The notes under the pieces were generated by a model. It saw only the letters and a program-made list of their open reading frames with translations, had not been told where the DNA came from and searched no databases. The position numbers were made by a program, and so were the translations under genes. Shown piece by piece: positions 61,368 to 64,000 of a stretch of 64,000 nucleotides of DNA. Numbering within the stretch: position 1 is the stretch's first letter; every line of letters starts with the position of its first letter. The stretch is from Martinezella calliandrae (GTDB taxonomy: Bacteria; Pseudomonadota; Alphaproteobacteria; Rhizobiales; Rhizobiaceae). The DNA lies in assembly GCF_030272695.1 (NCBI RefSeq), contig NZ_JARFYN010000005.1, positions 141,657 through 205,656 of the forward strand, in the 5' to 3' direction.

Positions 61368-62288
61368 CTACTGCTTTTGCAAAGTGGCGACCGAGACATG
61401 CGGCCAACTCAGGCCGTTGAAATTCAACAATACCGTCTGGCTATATTGAAGTTGCTGCAAATCCGCCCCTCCGGCGGGATTGGCAAGCGTCTCGATCCAG
61501 AAGGTGGCGTTCATCAACGCGGCCACCGCATTGGGGCCTGCGACGGCGCCTTGAAGAAACGCAGTATTCGAGGTTCCGCCGCCGGGAACAGCTGTATCTG
61601 AGGACACTTTCAGCACGCGCGTATTCGTGATCGTTCGGCCGGTCAATGCCGCCTGGAGCACGGAATTGGGGTCATCAATCATGGCTTGGGTAATGCCGAC
61701 AATATCGGCAGGAGACGACCGAAACTGCGACGGCGTAGTCAGGTTGGTTTCGGGGAATTTGATCTTCCGGGTCGGGCTGCCGATTTGAAACGGCGTGATG
61801 TCGACCCTGTCCATGAGGGGCGGGCCGGCAACCGGCGGAACCACGGCACCCTGCGCGACGACGGTGGTACCATGCGGGATCGACGCCATGCGCACTAGGG
61901 TTGGGTCCTCAAGTGGGTTGCTGGTGCGGGGTACGGACGCCCAGATGCCCGGTTCAATGTGAAGGCCCGCGCCGTTATTCGCATCCTGTATCTGTTGCAG
62001 GTAGGTCAGGCCGAACATCTCTATGTCCGGCTGCAGAAAACCGCGATTGGGTATCGGGCCGGGTATTTCCGTAAATTCAAGAATCTCGTTTGTGAGATTC
62101 AGTTCAAGGAACCGGTCCTGGCCTGGCGTATGGTTCGGTCGCCAAATGGTGTTGAAACCCTTTCCTGCCCATCTGCCAATTAGCAGCTCCAGATCGCCCA
62201 GCGGGCTGCCCGTTGCGCTTGGCGCAAAGGTGTGAGTTCCCACGACCGGAGGGAGAGGTCTAAATTTGAATGTAGGGTTAATGTCCAT
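61368..62288 (-). CDS. Nitrobindin-like heme-binding beta-barrel protein
   Basis: 306-residue protein, first gene of the operon. The N-terminal part has the hallmark LGDLELLIGRWAGKGFNTIW of nitrobindin/FABP-like heme proteins (L-xx-LxGxWxGxG). It is followed by beta strands such as RFLELNLTNEILEFTEIPGP and YLQQIQDANNGAGLHIEPGI, then WASVPRT and a second barrel-like half (MASIPHGTTVVAQGAVVPPV). Bound heme ligands cannot be fixed by eye. The ATG at 62288 (MDINPTFKFRPLPPVVGTH) is preferred; 62351 is an alternative. The gene ends 34 bases before the protease start. It may bind heme, nitric oxide or a hydrophobic substrate. Confidence 0.65.
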   Translation of the reverse strand: MDINPTFKFRPLPPVVGTHTFAPSATGSPLGDLELLIGRWAGKGFNTIWRPNHTPGQDRFLELNLTNEILEFTEIPGPIPNRGFLQPDIEMFGLTYLQQIQDANNGAGLHIEPGIWASVPRTSNPLEDPTLVRMASIPHGTTVVAQGAVVPPVAGPPLMDRVDITPFQIGSPTRKIKFPETNLTTPSQFRSSPADIVGITQAMIDDPNSVLQAALTGRTITNTRVLKVSSDTAVPGGGTSNTAFLQGAVAGPNAVAALMNATFWIETLANPAGGADLQQLQYSQTVLLNFNGLSWPHVSVATLQKQ

Positions 62289-62844
62289 GCATCCGCCCGC
62301 CCTCAGCTGCGACAAATCGATATGCGTTTTAGAACTACGCGGTTGCGCCACACGATCCGACCGTTCGGCACGCTCAGCTTTGCTCAGGCGCAGAAGTTTA
62401 TAGAAACGACGTTAGTCAAGGCCGAAAGTTTAGAGTTTTACGGAGTTATACTCACCGATACTGAAGGCTTAACGCCAAGAAATGTACTTACGCGCTAGAA
62501 AGAAAGTTTGTACCGTGCAAAACACTAAAAGTCAGCGTCGATCACATTGATGTGAGTTAGGAGATCTGGATATAATCCAAATATCCCTACATTATAAACA
62601 GCCAAGATAGTCCATCGACGACATAATGTCTTCGCGGGTATGCTGTCATTTTATTGTAGAATGAAACTGACACTACTTAGGATTCATATCATTGTCGTTT
62701 TGAGTACGCAAGTATTGCGCGCAAATAATTTGTCCGTGACCTACTGTCCATTGGCTGCAGGCCGTTATCCCATTTCGCCGAGGCCGACCTCGCACAGGTG
62801 CGCGCCGTCGTGACAACCTCCGAGGCGATGATCCGGCACCTCAG
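62289..62844. other. Operon upstream region, no gene
   Basis: About 550 bases between the start of the quinoprotein operon and the transposase remnant, AT-rich from about 62400 to 62700. It should hold the operon promoter, reading leftward. The short open frames are not convincing. Confidence 0.5.
62542..62555. promoter_or_regulatory. Short dyad TCACAT-TG-ATGTGA, possible operator
   Basis: A perfect inverted repeat with six-base arms in the AT-rich region upstream of the quinoprotein operon, about 250 bases before its first gene. The shape is like that of FNR/CRP or GntR family sites. A single short dyad is weak evidence. Confidence 0.3.
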
Positions 62845-62957
62845 GCGCTGCAGCCGATCCATGACCTGATCCGCGCCTATGTTCTGGCGGCCGAGCGGCT
62901 GCATGGCGACGACAGTGTGCTGCAGAGCACGCGGAAAGGATGGTCTATATGGCCTGA
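62845..62957 (+). pseudogene. IS66 family transposase fragment
   Basis: The frame ALQPIHDLIRAYVLAAERLH, then GDDSVLQSTRKGW, matches the catalytic-core start of IS66 TnpC transposases (PLHDLIR--VLAAERLHGDD). It ends at a stop 40 codons on. Only this small piece remains. Confidence 0.65.
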
Positions 62958-63057
62958 CAAACTGTGTGCTTGAAGCTGCGATAATGATGAGGGTTGGCCC
63001 CTCGGGCTCGGCTTTCAGGAGCTGGGCTCAAACCACTCCAAGCGGCTGCGTTTAAGA

Positions 63058-64000
63058 GACGTGGTCGTGAGCGTTGGAGGTAAGTCCAGGGCATACCTTG
63101 GGCGGTACGCATCCGAGAGACGAATGAAAATGAACCTTCCGATGAAGCGTCGTAACGTGCAACCTGTCGTCAAAACCAGAGGTGTGTCGTCTCTCTGGGA
63201 TGAGCTTGTCAGATGCCTGGTGACCGGGCAAGCGGCGACCGGCGTTGAGGAGGCGTGAAGCGGATGCAGGCGTTGTCGCGGAACTGCAGGAACCAGTCGC
63301 TCCGATGCAAAGGGAGAAGCACAAGCGGAGAAGACCGTAAGGCGAGAGTACCGATGCGGGGCACTGGGACGGACCGATCTGTAGTAGCGATGAAGGCTCG
63401 TAATGGAGCTGGAGCGAAGAGGTCGGATCAGGTGGGCGTATTATCAACACAACTGGCAACAGGAGGACGTTGATGGATACGCAAGGCAAGCCGTTCAATA
63501 TCAGCAAGCAGAAGGTGTACGAAGCTTATCTGCAGGTGCGATCCAACGGAGGCGCAGCTGGTGAAGATGGAGTAACGATTGAGCAGTTCGAGGCCGATCT
63601 GAAGAGGAATCTCTACAAGATCTGGAACAGGATGAGCTCAGGCACTTACTTCCCTCCGCCAGTCCGCGCCGTCTCCATTCCTAAGAAGAGCGGAGGCCAG
63701 CGGATCCTCGGGGTGCCAACAGTGGCAGATCGCGTGGCCCAAAGTGTTGTTAAACAGATGATTGAGCCGGATCTGGACGCAGTCTTTCTGGCAGATTCTT
63801 ATGGCTATCGGCCCGAAAAGTCGGCGTTGGATGCCATCGGCGTTACGCGCAAGCGGTGCTGGAAATATGATTGGGTCCTGGAATTCGACATCAAAGGGCT
63901 GTTGGATCGACTTTCATAATGCCCCCTGGCTCATGGCATGTGTTCGAAGAGGGTTGGGTTTTGATCTATGGTCTTGATCCATAGACCTTTTCTCTGTCCA
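63058..64000 (+). mobile_element. Group II intron, 5' RNA part plus truncated reverse transcriptase
   Basis: About 410 bases of non-coding sequence with runs typical of group II intron domain I (for example GGAGCTGGAGCGAAGAGG and GTGAGCGTTGGAGGTAAG) precede a reverse transcriptase frame that opens as intron-encoded proteins do. The exact 5' boundary is not certain (a GTGG start near 63060 is my best guess), and the 3' part (domains V and VI) does not appear before the window ends. The element is damaged. Confidence 0.6.
63473..63980 (+). pseudogene. Group II intron reverse transcriptase/maturase, N-terminal part, frameshifted
   Basis: From ATG 63473 with AGGAGG upstream: NISKQKVYEAYLQVRSNGGA, GEDGVTIEQFEADLKRNLYK, PPPVRAVSIPKKSGGQRILG, GVPTVADRVAQSVVKQMIEP and SYGYRPEKSALDAI, all standard RT-0 to RT-2 motifs of LtrA-like proteins. 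At EFDIKGLLDRL, where RT-3 begins, the frame hits a stop at 63917. The natural sequence seems to go on in the +1 frame for a short stretch (NAPWLMACVRRGLGFDLWS) and then ends. The YADD catalytic motif is missing, so it is inactive. Confidence 0.8.

Overview
ORGANISM. The window reads as DNA from a Rhizobium-type alphaproteobacterium. The first gene is the 3' part of a housekeeping sigma-70 gene with the long acidic insert seen in rhizobia. Gene families such as DUF930, DUF6634 and a BetR-type regulator, a GAAC-N7-GAAC SOS box and GC-rich codon use all fit that group. Assignments rest on reading motifs by eye; no database search was possible.

LAYOUT. (1) About 1-15.8 kb looks like core chromosome: rpoD (5' end outside the window), a DUF930 envelope protein, transporters, small enzymes (a PanE-type reductase, a GST, YjbQ, a GNAT), two paralogous small exported proteins and a SIMPL protein. 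A toxin-antitoxin pair flanked by a recombinase fragment and a LysR fragment interrupts it near 10.6-12.1 kb. (2) A tRNA-Ile2 (CAT) gene at 15.7 kb marks a sharp boundary. Everything after it is accessory, with pseudogenes, orphan genes and uneven base composition, as expected of a genomic island or plasmid-like segment. (3) 16.6-23.5 kb holds an XRE regulator, a decayed and then an intact DUF6634 plus AAA module, a soluble FtsH-like AAA protease coupled to a metallophosphoesterase and an unknown protein, and an RHH/PIN toxin-antitoxin pair. (4) 24-30.3 kb holds orphan proteins and a signalling set: a periplasmic molybdopterin-fold protein, a hybrid histidine kinase and a convergent BetR-type response regulator. 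(5) 30.6-43.4 kb is a type I secretion locus: a 2667-residue calcium-binding repeat protein, a small periplasmic protein, an HlyB-type ABC transporter and an HlyD-type adaptor. (6) 43.6-52.7 kb is a defence-like stretch: an SRAP remnant with a LexA box, a TIGR04255 three-gene unit, a ligD remnant and a 1553-residue STAND NTPase with an Mrr-like nuclease domain (Avs-like). (7) 53.2-62.3 kb is a seven-gene minus-strand operon: nitrobindin-like protein, S53 protease, ferritin-like protein, a LodA-like quinoprotein split into two genes, a radical SAM/SPASM enzyme and a LodB/QhpG-like flavoprotein. (8) The end carries IS66 and group II intron remnants.

BEST CANDIDATE FOR A NEW SYSTEM. The 53.2-62.3 kb operon combines the flavoprotein of the LodA/LodB oxidases with the radical SAM and serine protease logic of quinohemoprotein amine dehydrogenase (Qhp) maturation, around a LodA-like enzyme encoded as two polypeptides. 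I infer a peptide-derived quinone (CTQ-like) oxidase with an unusual maturation route. Second-rank candidates are the giant type I secreted protein locus, the Avs-like NTPase, and the soluble FtsH-like protease plus phosphoesterase cassette.
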